64,000 bases of DNA from Phycisphaerae bacterium (GCA_035275405.1 DATEMU010000014.1:186001-250000); one strand, 5' to 3'. Positions 1 through 9,936 are shown, numbered from the stretch's first letter. Numbers and translations are program-made. The notes: generated by a model from the letters alone, not told the origin.

Positions 1-2440
1 CAAGCTCCTCGCCAACGACGGGGTGAACGGTGACCTCTTCGGCTACTCGGTTGCAGTCTCGGGCGACACGGCCATAGTCGGCGCTTGGGGCCACGACCCC
101 CCGAGTACTCCGTATCTCAGTGGTGCGGCTTATGTCTTCGTCCGCGACGGTGTTGGATGGATTCAGCAGGCTAAGCTGACGCCCACTGACCAGGGATATC
201 AGGACCGGTTCGGTCATTCAGTCGCGATCGATGGCGACACAGCCGTGGTCGGGGCAGTCTCCGCCGGAAATTACGCTGGAGCGGCGTACGTCTTTGTCCG
301 CTCCGGAACCGTCTGGACTCAGCAGGCCAAACTCACCGCCTCCGATGCAGCGCCGTATGACAGTTTCGGCAACTCGGTAGCGCTCTTCGGCGACACGGCA
401 GTTATCGGGGCGGACAACGGAGACAACTCGGGGTTCAAGACCGAGGGCCCCGGCTCGGCCTACATCTTCGTCCGCTCTGGTGGCATCTGGACTGAGCAGG
501 CCAAGTTGACCGCAATGGATGGAGCAATCGGAGACGCATTCGGCCACTCCGTCTCAGTGTCGGCCGACACGGCGGTGGTTGGAGCCTGGCTCGACGACCA
601 CGCGGGCGGGTCCAACGCCGGCTCGGCCTACGTCTTCATCCGCTCTGGTGGGGTGTGGACCCACCAGGCCAAGTTGACCACCTCCGACGCGGCCTGGTTT
701 GGCTACTCCGTGGCGCTGTCGGGCGACACGGCGCTGGTCGGGGCCAGGTTGGCGGGCAACGCCGGCTCAGCCTATGTCTTCATCCGCTCCGGTACCCTGT
801 GGACTCAGCAGGCCACTCTGACGCCCTCCGATGCGTCGGCAGACGATTTTGGTTTCTCCGTCGCGGTCTCGGCCGACAAAGCCGTGGTCGGTGCGCGGCT
901 CGAGGGCGATGGAAACGAAGGCGCAGCCTACGTCTTCGCCAAGCCACCCACGGGTTGGATCAACATGACGGAAACGAGCAGGCTCGTCGCTTACGATGCG
1001 TCCGCTCACCAGGAGTTCGGTGTCTCTGTTTCGATCTCCGATGACACGACGATAGTCGGTACTTACCAATACAACAGCAGCTACCCAGGCACGGGCTCGG
1101 CCTACGTATTCGGAGACCGCGACGGCGACGGGGTGGACGACGTATGTGATAACTGTCCGCTCAACACGCCGAATCCGGACCAATTAGATATCGATGACGA
1201 CGGCATCGGCGACGCCTGTGAACATGATGAAGACGAGGATGGCGTGCCGAATGCATCGGACAACTGCCCCAGCACGCCGAACCCAGGACAGGACGACGCC
1301 GACAGCGACGGGATCGGCGACGCCTGCGACAATTGCCCGGATGCCTCCAATTCCGGCCAGGAAAATGCCGACGGCGACGCCGCCGGCGATGCCTGCGACG
1401 ATTGCCCGAACGACCCCAACAAGATCTTGCCGGGGGCCTGCGGCTGCGGCGTCCCCGATGTAGACGTGGACTCGGACGGGGTGCCAGATTGCGCCGACAA
1501 CTGCGCAGGTGTGTTTAATCCCGGACAAGAGGACGATGATGGCGATGGAGACGGCGACGTGTGCGACAATTGTCTCGACGTGTCAAATCCCGCACAGGAG
1601 GATGCGGACTCCGACACCATCGGCGATGCTTGTGACAATTGTCCGAATAGCCCCGCCGTCGACTGCTTTCCTCCCGATCCCGATCCCATGACCTTCGCGT
1701 CGCCGCCCGCACCGCTGGGCCTGACGTCGATCACGATGACGGCCACCACGGCGACCGACGCCACCACGCCGCCGGTTCTGTACATGTTCGAGTGCACCAG
1801 CGCCTCGCCCGGCGGAACGAGCAGCGGCTGGCAACCGGGCGTGGGTTACACTGACACCGGTCTTTCGGTGAACATGCCGTATTCCTATCGGGTCGCGGCG
1901 CAGGACAGTGTGACGCCGACGCCCAACCAGACGGCTTTTTCGGAGGAGGTGTTCCTCTCCACACCCATCGAATCGCCGCAGGGCCTGGCCACGGGCGTCG
2001 TGGGAGTTGATTTTGTTGAACTCGTGGCGCTGGGAACATTCAGCAATCTCACGGAGGGCCAATCGGGCCTGTACTTCGATTCGCTGACGCCGGGCGGCGA
2101 TACGGGGCTCAATGTCTGGGTGCAGGGGACGATGGCGACGGCGACGGGCCTGACGCCGGACACGGACTACGAGTTCGTGGTCAAGGCGCGAAACCGCGAC
2201 GGCGTGGAGACGGTCCTGACCGATCCGATCTCGGTGCACACCTATTGGATCTCGGGAGACTGCAACAACGACGGGTCATTCACGGTCGAGAGCGACCTGG
2301 ACTGTATCGTCGACGCGTTGCTGGGGATCGAGACCAGCCCGCCGGGCGGCGCGCACCGGATCGACCTGAACTACAACGAGGTCACCGACGGCGAAGACAT
2401 CCAGTTCATCGTCGATTGCCTGCAATTTGGCGGATGCTGA
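1..2440 (+). CDS. FG-GAP / thrombospondin type 3 / dockerin-tailed surface protein (5' partial)
   Basis: The open frame runs in from before base 2, so the N-terminus and signal peptide are outside the window; the codon at 23 is an internal GTG. Seven FG-GAP (integrin-alpha-like) repeats of about 50 residues each show the pattern FGxSVAxSGDTAVVGA then GAAYVFVR and WTQQAKL. From about nt 1115 to 1660 follow aspartate-rich thrombospondin type 3 calcium-binding repeats (DxDxDGIGDACDNCP). A fibronectin-like stretch comes next. The C-terminus, beginning GDCNNDGSF, is a dockerin-like pair of calcium loops. Such architecture is typical of large exported planctomycete proteins; it is probably on the cell surface or secreted. 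The ligand is unknown. Confidence 0.85.
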   Translation, partial: KLLANDGVNGDLFGYSVAVSGDTAIVGAWGHDPPSTPYLSGAAYVFVRDGVGWIQQAKLTPTDQGYQDRFGHSVAIDGDTAVVGAVSAGNYAGAAYVFVRSGTVWTQQAKLTASDAAPYDSFGNSVALFGDTAVIGADNGDNSGFKTEGPGSAYIFVRSGGIWTEQAKLTAMDGAIGDAFGHSVSVSADTAVVGAWLDDHAGGSNAGSAYVFIRSGGVWTHQAKLTTSDAAWFGYSVALSGDTALVGARLAGNAGSAYVFIRSGTLWTQQATLTPSDASADDFGFSVAVSADKAVVGARLEGDGNEGAAYVFAKPPTGWINMTETSRLVAYDASAHQEFGVSVSISDDTTIVGTYQYNSSYPGTGSAYVFGDRDGDGVDDVCDNCPLNTPNPDQLDIDDDGIGDACEHDEDEDGVPNASDNCPSTPNPGQDDADSDGIGDACDNCPDASNSGQENADGDAAGDACDDCPNDPNKILPGACGCGVPDVDVDSDGVPDCADNCAGVFNPGQEDDDGDGDGDVCDNCLDVSNPAQEDADSDTIGDACDNCPNSPAVDCFPPDPDPMTFASPPAPLGLTSITMTATTATDATTPPVLYMFECTSASPGGTSSGWQPGVGYTDTGLSVNMPYSYRVAAQDSVTPTPNQTAFSEEVFLSTPIESPQGLATGVVGVDFVELVALGTFSNLTEGQSGLYFDSLTPGGDTGLNVWVQGTMATATGLTPDTDYEFVVKARNRDGVETVLTDPISVHTYWISGDCNNDGSFTVESDLDCIVDALLGIETSPPGGAHRIDLNYNEVTDGEDIQFIVDCLQFGGC

Positions 2441-2672
2441 CACCTAGGCCAGCTACGCTCGGGCCTGAATCTCAACTGCAACGTCAACGGTTTGGACGTC
2501 CGGCAGGGGCGCCGGACGCTATGGCAATGAGGCAGGCCTCCGCGTTTCAGTATTACCATCGCGCTACGCATCGCCGCAATGTAGGTTCAAGTTCATCCGT
2601 CCGCTCATTGCTCGCCGATAGGAACCTCGCCGCCTTGCCCCACTACGGCCAGGTCTTCAACAGGGAACGCCT

Positions 2673-3416
2673 TTGATCCAAGGATCGAACAGCGGAACGA
2701 CCGATCGGCAAGACGCCGCGCCGCGGTGCCTGGGGCTGGTTACGGCGCGAGGGGGGTCGAAGGGCATTCCGGGGAAGAACATTCGCGTTGTGGCGGGTAA
2801 GCCGCTGATTGCGTGGACGCTGGAGGCGGCGCGAGATGCGGCGACGCTGGATCGGGTCGTGGTCTCGACGGATGATACCGAGATCGCGGAGACGGCGCGG
2901 CGCTGGGGGGCCGATGTGCCGTTCTTGCGACCGGCGGAGTTGGCGGGCGATGCATCGCCGCACATCGATGTCGTGCTCCATGCGCTGGCGTGGCTGGACG
3001 AGCACCAAGGCTATCGACCGGACTATGTTGTGCTGCTACAGCCGACGTCGCCGCTGCGGACGGCGGGGGATATCGACGCGGCCGTGAGTCTGGCGCGGGC
3101 GCGAAATGCGGATGCCGTCGTCAGCGTCTGCGAAACACACGATCATCCTTATCTGGTTCGGCGGCTATCCGTTGACGGCCGGTTGGAGGAGTTTGTTCCC
3201 TGTCCATTGGCCTACGCCCGGCGGCAGGACCTGCCGGCGGCGTATGCGCTCAACGGGGCGATCTACGTGAACCGGCGGGAGTCGCTGGCGAATACGAAAT
3301 CCCTGTGCCCGGCGGGAGCATGGGCGTATGAGATGCCGGTGGAGCGATCGCTGCAAATTGACCGGGAATGGGAGTTGCGCCTGGCAGAATTTGTGTTGGG
3401 AGCAGCCAGGGCATGA
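2673..3416 (+). CDS. Acylneuraminate cytidylyltransferase family protein
   Basis: About 247 residues, the usual size for CMP-sialic/pseudaminic/legionaminic acid synthetases (NeuA/PseF type), which activate nonulosonic acids with CTP. The N-terminal nucleotide loop reads ARGGSKGIPGKN near residue 25, followed by a Rossmann-like core with LLQPTSPLR near residue 125 and the C-terminal NGAIYVN. The only sensible start is a TTG at 2673 after AGGGAA; no ATG lies between it and the catalytic loop. No other sugar-acid genes are adjacent, so the exact sugar cannot be assigned. Expected to be cytosolic, supplying a surface glycan pathway. Confidence 0.85.
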   Translation: MIQGSNSGTTDRQDAAPRCLGLVTARGGSKGIPGKNIRVVAGKPLIAWTLEAARDAATLDRVVVSTDDTEIAETARRWGADVPFLRPAELAGDASPHIDVVLHALAWLDEHQGYRPDYVVLLQPTSPLRTAGDIDAAVSLARARNADAVVSVCETHDHPYLVRRLSVDGRLEEFVPCPLAYARRQDLPAAYALNGAIYVNRRESLANTKSLCPAGAWAYEMPVERSLQIDREWELRLAEFVLGAARA

Positions 3417-3494
3417 GCAGGAGCCGATTTGGCGGTCGGCCGCGCTGTGCGAAGGCAAACACACTTTTTTCGCCGTTTTTTAGGACGCGGACCC

Positions 3495-3523
3495 TTGTTC
3501 GCTTGTTCCGGAAGTGATACACT
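3495..3523 (+). promoter_or_regulatory. Predicted sigma-70-type promoter
   Basis: TTGTTC at 3495-3500 and TACACT at 3518-3523 are separated by 17 bases. The element lies about 130 bases upstream of the ATG at 3655 in otherwise featureless sequence, so it could drive the following secreted-protein gene with a long leader. Pattern match only. Confidence 0.35.
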
Positions 3524-3654
3524 AAGGTCGTGTAATCGGGATGGGGTAAGCTCTCGTCATTGGGAATTCAAAGTTTTTGCAGGTTGGGCATCGACAGCAA
3601 TACCGCGAGTTGGGCGGGTTTGTCAGCCTTTTCGATTTGACCAAAGGAGTCAGC

Positions 3655-5127
3655 ATGGATTTGCGAAACCCTCGAATCCACTTCTCTATCTTGTCGTTGA
3701 GTCTGGCGATGATGGCGGCGGTTACGCCCCCTCGCGCCTCGGGGCAATGTCAGGTGTCGACGAACGCGGATGTGATCGTCGGCGAGCTGGGGAACAACCC
3801 GTCGAACCCGCCGCATATTTCGAATTTCACCAGCGCGGGCGGGATCGAGGCGTTTTCGGTGGGGACGACGTCCTGCAACATCGGGACGTTCTGGCTCAAC
3901 TGGCTGCAGTCGCCGAACGCCAATCATCCGGTGATCAGTCAGAACTTTTTCCGCCTCCGTCGCGAGGCCGCAGGATACAACACCTTTGAGCAGCTTGGTC
4001 AAAGCTGGCTCAAGCATGGCTTCTTCGCCCTGAGTGAGAACGCCTGCTGCAATAACTGTTCCGGGACCGACGGCACACACCTGGGCGTCGGTTGTTCCGA
4101 TCCTTACAACTCAACGCGAAATGCGAGTCAAGCGGGGCTCGGCCCCAAATGGCAGGTGAACGCGACGACCGGGGTGCATATTCACCCCATTGCCAATCCC
4201 GCATGGGCGGGCACTGTCGCTCGACGGTTGCAGATCAAGACCCCCGACCTGGCGGTTTCGGACGGCGGCCAGCCGATCACGTCTCAGCCTCGATTCTACG
4301 TTGAAGCTCAGTATGTAGCGGCGGATGATGCCGCCAACAACAACAAGAATAATAACGCTTCCTATCGCCCGATCGCGGTGAGCGGCAGTGACGCGGCATG
4401 GACCTTCACGCAAATCGGATCGACGCAGCGCCAGCAGCCGGGGATTCGCGCCTGGAAGGATTTTGACCCGACCGTCACGGAGACGGACGTCATCGTCGAG
4501 GAAGCCGGCGGAATGACGGCGCTCGTGATCGTCGCCGCGCAGGCGACCGATCTGGGCGGGGGCGTTCACCACTACGAATACGCGATTCAGAATCTGAACT
4601 CGGACCGTTCGGTGAGGACAGTAAAGGTGCCGGTGTCGCCGTACGCCACGGTTACCAACGTCGGATTTAACGATGTGGACTATCACAGTGGCGACGGCAG
4701 CGGGAATATCACGACGGACGGCACCGATTGGGCCAACACCGTCGGCGGCGGCACGATTCAGTGGGTCGTCGTTGATGTCGCGCCCGCGGACGACAATGCG
4801 CTGCGCTGGGGGACGCTTTACAACTTCCGCTTCGACTGCGACCTGCCGCCGACCACGGGCGATCTTACGCTCGGTCAGTACAAGGCCGTCAACAATGAAA
4901 CGGCGTCCACGGTGGTGCCTTCGGACGTCACGTGCCTGCGGGGGGACCTCAACGACGACACTATCGTCGATGCACTCGATATTCAGCGTTTCACGGATCG
5001 ACTGGTTGGCGGAGGAGCGACGTCGAAGGAGAAATGCGCGGGCGATCTCGAGGGAACGCCCGATTTCGTGATCGACGCCGACGATATGGAGCCGTTCGCC
5101 GACTGCGTGTTGAACGAGGGCTGTTGA
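3655..5127 (+). CDS. Secreted protein with dockerin-like C-terminus
   Basis: 490 residues. The start is fixed by AAAGGAG eight bases before the ATG at 3655. A signal peptide follows (hydrophobic run ILSLSLAMMAAV, then a cleavage-like ASG-Q). The mature protein has a Cys-containing region (NACCNNC) near residue 125 and an unassigned beta-rich body. The C-terminus holds two calcium-loop-like segments, GDLNDDTIVDALDI and a second DFVIDADDMEPF, a dockerin type I-like pair. I recognise no catalytic family. The similar tail on several proteins here suggests a shared anchoring or assembly mode, which is inference. Confidence 0.8.
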   Translation: MDLRNPRIHFSILSLSLAMMAAVTPPRASGQCQVSTNADVIVGELGNNPSNPPHISNFTSAGGIEAFSVGTTSCNIGTFWLNWLQSPNANHPVISQNFFRLRREAAGYNTFEQLGQSWLKHGFFALSENACCNNCSGTDGTHLGVGCSDPYNSTRNASQAGLGPKWQVNATTGVHIHPIANPAWAGTVARRLQIKTPDLAVSDGGQPITSQPRFYVEAQYVAADDAANNNKNNNASYRPIAVSGSDAAWTFTQIGSTQRQQPGIRAWKDFDPTVTETDVIVEEAGGMTALVIVAAQATDLGGGVHHYEYAIQNLNSDRSVRTVKVPVSPYATVTNVGFNDVDYHSGDGSGNITTDGTDWANTVGGGTIQWVVVDVAPADDNALRWGTLYNFRFDCDLPPTTGDLTLGQYKAVNNETASTVVPSDVTCLRGDLNDDTIVDALDIQRFTDRLVGGGATSKEKCAGDLEGTPDFVIDADDMEPFADCVLNEGC

Positions 5128-5529
5128 TTCCTTTCGCGCTGGGAACAATTCCCATCAGGTTGCAGCAACCCCTCCCGGCGGCACAACCGCCGCCATGCAG
5201 GCCGCCCTGAAATAGGTGGCAATTGTCCCTAATCATCCGGTGACTGTTCCTGACTATCTAGCTGGGGTGATCCTCCTCTAGAGACTCTCTGAGGCGATGC
5301 GCCCGGATTTGGATCAATCTCGGATAGGCCGAGTTGCCGGTTGTCTGCAAGGTACAATTGACGTAGCGACATGCGCTAAGGGGCTTGTATGTTTCCACAT
5401 GGAGACACGCGGCCGATGGCTTCAGACGCTTCCCGGATAGCGGTGAAGGAAACGGCATGCGGAATGCCGCCGGGCGGACTCAATCAAACAAATCCAGCGG
5501 TTGAGAACAGAACCAGAAAGGGGTATCTC
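5128..5529. other. Intergenic region, no gene seen
   Basis: About 400 bases between two secreted-protein genes. It contains short open frames with no coding look and an isolated TACAAT-like hexamer near 5352 without a good partner at -35. The longer frame opening at 5389 is simply the upstream extension of the next gene. Confidence 0.5.
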
Positions 5530-7671
5530 ATGGTGCGCGCCAGTAGAGTCATCGTGTGTCCAAATGCCCCGTTCACTCGACGAGTTGGACGATACGCAAT
5601 AGCCAGCTGCATCGTCCTGTGGGGCATTGCCCTGAACATCGCACAGGATGTCGTGGGCGAGGAACTCTTGTCGTTGCGCAAGGTTGCCGAGCCGGGCGAT
5701 TCGGCGCCGGGGTTCGAGGAACAGGGGCTTTTGTTTTCGGCGTTCGGGGCCATACCCGCGGGCGAGCCTTTCGGTGACCCGCCGCCTGCGATCGACAACG
5801 CCGGCAGCGTGACCTTTCACGCGTTCGCCGACGAGGACGGTATCCCCAACGACCAGTTTCCTTTCGGCGAGCGGGGGCTGTTTCGCGAGGTGGGCGGCCA
5901 GCTCAAGCTGATAGTCAAGCCCGGGGATCCCGCTCCGCCGTTCAACTTCGCGTTCGCCGGCTTTCCCGGAACGGACAGTTTTCCACTCGCGGCGACGCCG
6001 GAGATGCATGACGGGAAGGTCACTTTCCTGGCAACGACCGCAGACCGGACGGACCTCTTCGGCGTCTGGACCGATCGTTTCGGGGCGCTGGAGTTTCTCT
6101 TGCGAAGTCAGGACTCGCTTCCGGGAAGCCCGCCGGGCCACGAAGTCACTGATTTCGTCTTCGTGCAGCGAGGACATTCCATTTTGGTCAATGCGCTCAC
6201 GGCGTCTGCCAGCGGAAATGCGGAGGGTCTGTGGCGTAACAGGACCGGCGATTTCGAGGTGCTGGCGACGGACGGGCTGCCGGCGCCGGGCACTGAGCCA
6301 GGCGTGTTCTTCGGCGAAGGGACATCGCTGGCGTTCTTCGGCTCGGTTGATCGCTGGGACGCGAATGTGAACGGCGATGTGATTTTCAACGCATATCTGG
6401 ACAGCATGGATCCGGCGTGCGGTAATGGAATCTGCGAGAGCGCGGCTGGGGAGGACTGTGATTCATGCCCGGACGATTGTCGCGGAGTCCTCTCCGGCAA
6501 TCCCAGTCAGCGATTCTGCTGCGGCGATGGCAGCGGGCAGAACGGTGTGGATTGCAGCGACCCACGCTGCTCCGAGGCTGGATTTCAGTGCACTGATGCT
6601 TTGCCCCCCACGATCCACGAAAACAATGACGAGGGTATTTGGGCGGATGGTCCGGGCGGATTGCAGCTTCTGCTTCGCGAGGGTGATCCTGCGCCGCAAG
6701 CAGGCGCGGGAGTCTTCTACGGAAGCGGGGGGAATGGAGAGCTTGGCGGACTGACCACGTTTGGAGACGAGGACGACATCCCCGTGCGCAACAATGACAA
6801 CGGCGCCCTCCTATTCGGGGCGCGGATTACCAGCCCGGACTTCTACGCGAAGAGCTCGATCTGGACCACTCGCAACGGGTCACTCGAACTAATCTTCGCG
6901 GGGTCGCGGAGCCTGCCGGAAAAGCCCGGCGGGCCGGTGAATCCACATCCCGGCGACCCGGCGCCGGGGCTGGAGCATCTCAATGGCACCTTTCGCACAT
7001 TTCTGTTTGGCGACCTGGGCAATGCGAACCAGATTGCCTTCATTGCGACGGCGGTCCTGGACGGCGATCCCCTGAACAACACGATTGGAATATGGTGGGA
7101 CCTGCCAGGGGAGATGAGCTTAATTGCGGCCGTGAATGAGCCGGTGCCCGGCGTGGACGGCGCGGTGTTCCTGCAACTCAGCTACGCGGTGAATGTGAAC
7201 CCGAACTGGGAGCATGTATTGTTCCTGGGCCGATACGCCGGGCCGGCTGTTCCTGACACGACATCACTGTTCAGAGCAAATCCGGATGGGAGCTTGGACG
7301 AGATGCTCAAGCCGGGTGGCGAGGTGCTGATCGATGGGGAGGAACTTCGTACCGTGGCGTCTTTTACGCTCGGCGCCGGGCAAAGTGATGCGGAGGAGCG
7401 GGCGTTCGAGATTAATTTCACGGACGGCTCAAGCGGAGTCTTTGTCGCCTCGTTCGCTTCGATTCCGCAAAGGCTGGGGGATCTGAATTGTGACGGGAGG
7501 GTGAATGGCCTGGACGTCGGGCCGTTCATCACGGCGGTGCTCGATCCCGGCGGATACCCAATCCAGTTTCCCGCATGCAACATCGACAATGGCGACATGA
7601 ACGGGGATAGCGTGGTGGACGACCTGGACATCCAACCGTTGGCGGCGTGTCTCGCGGCCAGTTGCCCGTAG
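5530..7671 (+). CDS. Large exported protein with GDxAPG repeats and dockerin-like tail
   Basis: 713 residues from the ATG at 5530, chosen because AAGGGG sits upstream and a signal-anchor-like segment (IASCIVLWGIALNIA) follows at about residue 25. An in-frame start at 5389 would add residues without RBS support. The body repeats a motif like LLREGDPAPQAG and IVKPGDPAPPF about every 80-150 residues, next to FG/FHAF segments, consistent with a beta-propeller or similar repeat fold. A Cys-rich insert around nt 6420-6600 contains the pattern CDSCPDDC. The C-terminus has two calcium loops starting GDLNCDGRVNGLD and GDMNGDSVVDDLD. Function unknown. Confidence 0.8.
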   Translation: MVRASRVIVCPNAPFTRRVGRYAIASCIVLWGIALNIAQDVVGEELLSLRKVAEPGDSAPGFEEQGLLFSAFGAIPAGEPFGDPPPAIDNAGSVTFHAFADEDGIPNDQFPFGERGLFREVGGQLKLIVKPGDPAPPFNFAFAGFPGTDSFPLAATPEMHDGKVTFLATTADRTDLFGVWTDRFGALEFLLRSQDSLPGSPPGHEVTDFVFVQRGHSILVNALTASASGNAEGLWRNRTGDFEVLATDGLPAPGTEPGVFFGEGTSLAFFGSVDRWDANVNGDVIFNAYLDSMDPACGNGICESAAGEDCDSCPDDCRGVLSGNPSQRFCCGDGSGQNGVDCSDPRCSEAGFQCTDALPPTIHENNDEGIWADGPGGLQLLLREGDPAPQAGAGVFYGSGGNGELGGLTTFGDEDDIPVRNNDNGALLFGARITSPDFYAKSSIWTTRNGSLELIFAGSRSLPEKPGGPVNPHPGDPAPGLEHLNGTFRTFLFGDLGNANQIAFIATAVLDGDPLNNTIGIWWDLPGEMSLIAAVNEPVPGVDGAVFLQLSYAVNVNPNWEHVLFLGRYAGPAVPDTTSLFRANPDGSLDEMLKPGGEVLIDGEELRTVASFTLGAGQSDAEERAFEINFTDGSSGVFVASFASIPQRLGDLNCDGRVNGLDVGPFITAVLDPGGYPIQFPACNIDNGDMNGDSVVDDLDIQPLAACLAASCP

Positions 7672-7764
7672 CAGGGGTAATCAAACGCGTGCTGCACGTG
7701 AGGATCAGCCGACGGCGTCGATGGGGCGCTTGCAAGCCGGGGCTGTACGGTTACAACCGCGCCC

Positions 7765-8181
7765 ATGCAGGCGGGATTTGAACTCTTCGATCATACCGCG
7801 GACGTGGGTATTCGTGTCTTTGCTCCGGACATGAACGGCCTCATCGAACCCGCCGCGCGCGGGCTGTACGCGGTCATCGGTGAATTGGCGGCGAAGGACT
7901 CGCCCCAGCCCTTCTCACTCGATTTGTCCGGTGACGACTCCGCGCTGCTTCTCCGAGATTACCTTACGGAATTGTTAATCCTATTCGAGCGGGATCAGAG
8001 CTTCGTAGAATCCAGCGGAAGCGCATTCAACGCGGGAGGACTGAGTGTTCGTGGCCGGAAATTCGCCGTAGACGAGGCGAAATCCGTGTACTACCGTGAG
8101 GTGAAGGCTATTACGTATCACGAACTGGCGATCCGGCCCGTGACCGGCGGATACGAAGCGACCATCATCGTGGACATTTGA
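7765..8181 (+). CDS. Archease
   Basis: 138 residues, the normal archease length. It opens with FELFDHTADVGIRVFAP, the conserved N-terminal motif with metal-binding Asp/His, and ends with an ITYHELAI...GGYEATIIVDI block carrying the C-terminal acidic residue. Archease is the cofactor that helps RtcB become guanylated and turn over. The gene is followed after 3 bases by RtcB, so the two are surely co-translated. It is cytosolic and acts in RNA repair or tRNA ligation. Confidence 0.93.
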   Translation: MQAGFELFDHTADVGIRVFAPDMNGLIEPAARGLYAVIGELAAKDSPQPFSLDLSGDDSALLLRDYLTELLILFERDQSFVESSGSAFNAGGLSVRGRKFAVDEAKSVYYREVKAITYHELAIRPVTGGYEATIIVDI

Positions 8182-8184
8182 ACC

Positions 8185-9645
8185 ATGGCCGAGGCATTCA
8201 CTGGTCCGCTGGAGCGCGTTGATCCATGCCGCTGGCGGATCCCCAAGTCATACAAGGCGGGGATGCGCGTGGATGGCATGATCTATGCGGACGACGCGCT
8301 CATCGACGCGATTCGGGGCGACCAGTCGCCGGAGCAGGTGGCGAACGTCGCGTGTCTACCGGGCATCGTGAAGTACTCGCTGGCCATGCCGGATATTCAC
8401 TGGGGCTACGGATTCTGCATTGGCGGCGTGGCGGCGACGAACCCGGCGGAAGGCGGCGTCATCAGCCCCGGCGGCGTCGGATACGACATCAACTGCGGGG
8501 TGCGGCTGATTCGCACGGATATCTCGCTGAAAGATGCCCAGCCGCGGATGGAACGGCTGGTCGATCGGCTGTTCTCTAATGTGCCCTGCGGCGTCGGTCA
8601 GGGCGGTCGGATCAAGTTTCAACGGCGCGACCTGAAGAAGTTGATGGAGCAAGGCTCGCGATTTGTCGTGGGCCAGGGTCTCGGTTGGAACTCCGACGTC
8701 GAGGTGACGGAGGCGCACGGGTGTCTGCCGGATGCGTGCCCGGATGATGTGTCGCAGCGAGCCTTTGAACGCGGCGCGGCGCAGTGCGGGACGCTGGGCA
8801 GCGGGAATCATTTTCTCGAAGTGCAGGTTGTCGATCGCGTGGATGACCCCCAGGCGGCGGACGTGCTCGGTCTGGCGGAGGGGTATCTCACGGTCATGAT
8901 CCACTCCGGTTCGCGCGGGCTGGGCTATCAGGTTTGCGAGGATGCGCTCAAGGAATTGCACAACGTCCCGCAGAAGTACGGCATTGAGCTGCCTGACCGC
9001 CAACTTATTTGTGCGCCGATCGAATCACCAGAGGGGCAGCGGTATCTGGGGGCCATGCGGGCGGCGGCGAACTATGCCTGGTGCAATCGGCAGATCATGA
9101 CGCACCTGGCGCGGGAGTCGTTCGCCGAGGTTTTTGAGATGCCTGCTGAGCGGCTGGGCATGACGCTCGTGTATGATGTGGCCCACAACATCGCCAAGAT
9201 GGAACCGTATGACGTGAACGGCCGTCAGGTTGAACTCTGCGTGCATCGCAAAGGAGCCACGCGGGCGTTTCCGCCGGGTCACCCGGAGTTGCCGGAGCGC
9301 TATCGACCGATCGGTCAGCCGGTGCTGGTGCCCGGCGATATGGGCCGGTTCAGCTATGTGCTCGTCGGGCGACCGGGCTCGATGGAACACACGTTCGGCA
9401 GCTCGTGTCATGGCGCCGGCCGGCGGATGTCACGCGGCGCGGCGATCCGGGCGAGCAAGGGTCGGTCGATCGCGCGCGAGCTGGCCGATAGGGGTGTCTA
9501 TGCCCGAGCGCGCGGCCGAACAGGCTTGGAGGAGGAGCAGCCGGACGCATACAAGGATGTTCAGGAGGTCGTCAGCGTTTTGCACGAAGCGGGGATCAGT
9601 CAGAAGGTCGCGCGCTTGCGGCCGATTGGGGTGATCAAGGGATGA
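8185..9645 (+). CDS. rtcB: RtcB-type 3'-phosphate RNA ligase
   Basis: 486 residues, full length. RtcB joins RNA 2',3'-cyclic phosphate or 3'-phosphate ends to 5'-OH ends using GTP and Mn2+. Conserved blocks are all present: MPDIHWGYGFCIGG, GGVGYDINCGVRL (metal-binding Cys), GSGNHFLEVQ, HSGSRGLG, HNIAKME, HRKGATRAF and the C-terminal SSCHGAGR, which carries the nucleotide-linked His. It sits three bases after archease. No RtcR-like regulator or RtcA is seen beside it, and I see no RpoN site before the pair. Confidence 0.96.
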   Translation: MAEAFTGPLERVDPCRWRIPKSYKAGMRVDGMIYADDALIDAIRGDQSPEQVANVACLPGIVKYSLAMPDIHWGYGFCIGGVAATNPAEGGVISPGGVGYDINCGVRLIRTDISLKDAQPRMERLVDRLFSNVPCGVGQGGRIKFQRRDLKKLMEQGSRFVVGQGLGWNSDVEVTEAHGCLPDACPDDVSQRAFERGAAQCGTLGSGNHFLEVQVVDRVDDPQAADVLGLAEGYLTVMIHSGSRGLGYQVCEDALKELHNVPQKYGIELPDRQLICAPIESPEGQRYLGAMRAAANYAWCNRQIMTHLARESFAEVFEMPAERLGMTLVYDVAHNIAKMEPYDVNGRQVELCVHRKGATRAFPPGHPELPERYRPIGQPVLVPGDMGRFSYVLVGRPGSMEHTFGSSCHGAGRRMSRGAAIRASKGRSIARELADRGVYARARGRTGLEEEQPDAYKDVQEVVSVLHEAGISQKVARLRPIGVIKG

Positions 9646-9708
9646 TCGATTGGCCACCTGCTTGCGTACTTTGGGCTTCCGTGACTATGCTCTTAGAGAG
9701 GTAGTCCT

Positions 9709-9936
9709 ATGAGCGAACGAATTTCAGTCGACCCGGGGGTTCACTTCGGCAAGCCTTGCGTGGTGGGCACTCGTATCCCCGTACAGAGCGTTTTGGAATT
9801 GGTCCGCGAGGGGATCGGGTTTTCGGACCTCATTCGTGATTACTACCCGGAGTTGACACCAGAAGACATTCGGGCCTGTATCCAATATGCCATCGACGTC
9901 GTATCGCTTGAAGATATCAGCTTAACGCCGTCATGA
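9709..9936 (+). CDS. DUF433 antitoxin-like protein
   Basis: 75 residues with the DUF433 signature: ISVDPGVHFGKPCVVGTRIPV at the N-terminus and LTPEDIRACIQYA in the C-terminal helix-turn-helix region. DUF433 proteins usually pair with a PIN-like DUF5615 partner, which follows here with an ATGA overlap. A GAGAGG sequence precedes the ATG. Presumed DNA-binding antitoxin that autoregulates the pair; this role is inferred from the family and its context. Confidence 0.88.
   Translation: MSERISVDPGVHFGKPCVVGTRIPVQSVLELVREGIGFSDLIRDYYPELTPEDIRACIQYAIDVVSLEDISLTPS

Noticed and set aside
4111..5148. 345-residue - strand frame
   Set aside because: Antisense of the secreted dockerin protein; arginine/valine-rich composition typical of a shadow frame.
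7672..7764. RpoN site before archease/RtcB, as in E. coli rtcBA
   Set aside because: GGGGCGCTTGCAAG has GC and GG, but the spacing is too short for sigma-54.
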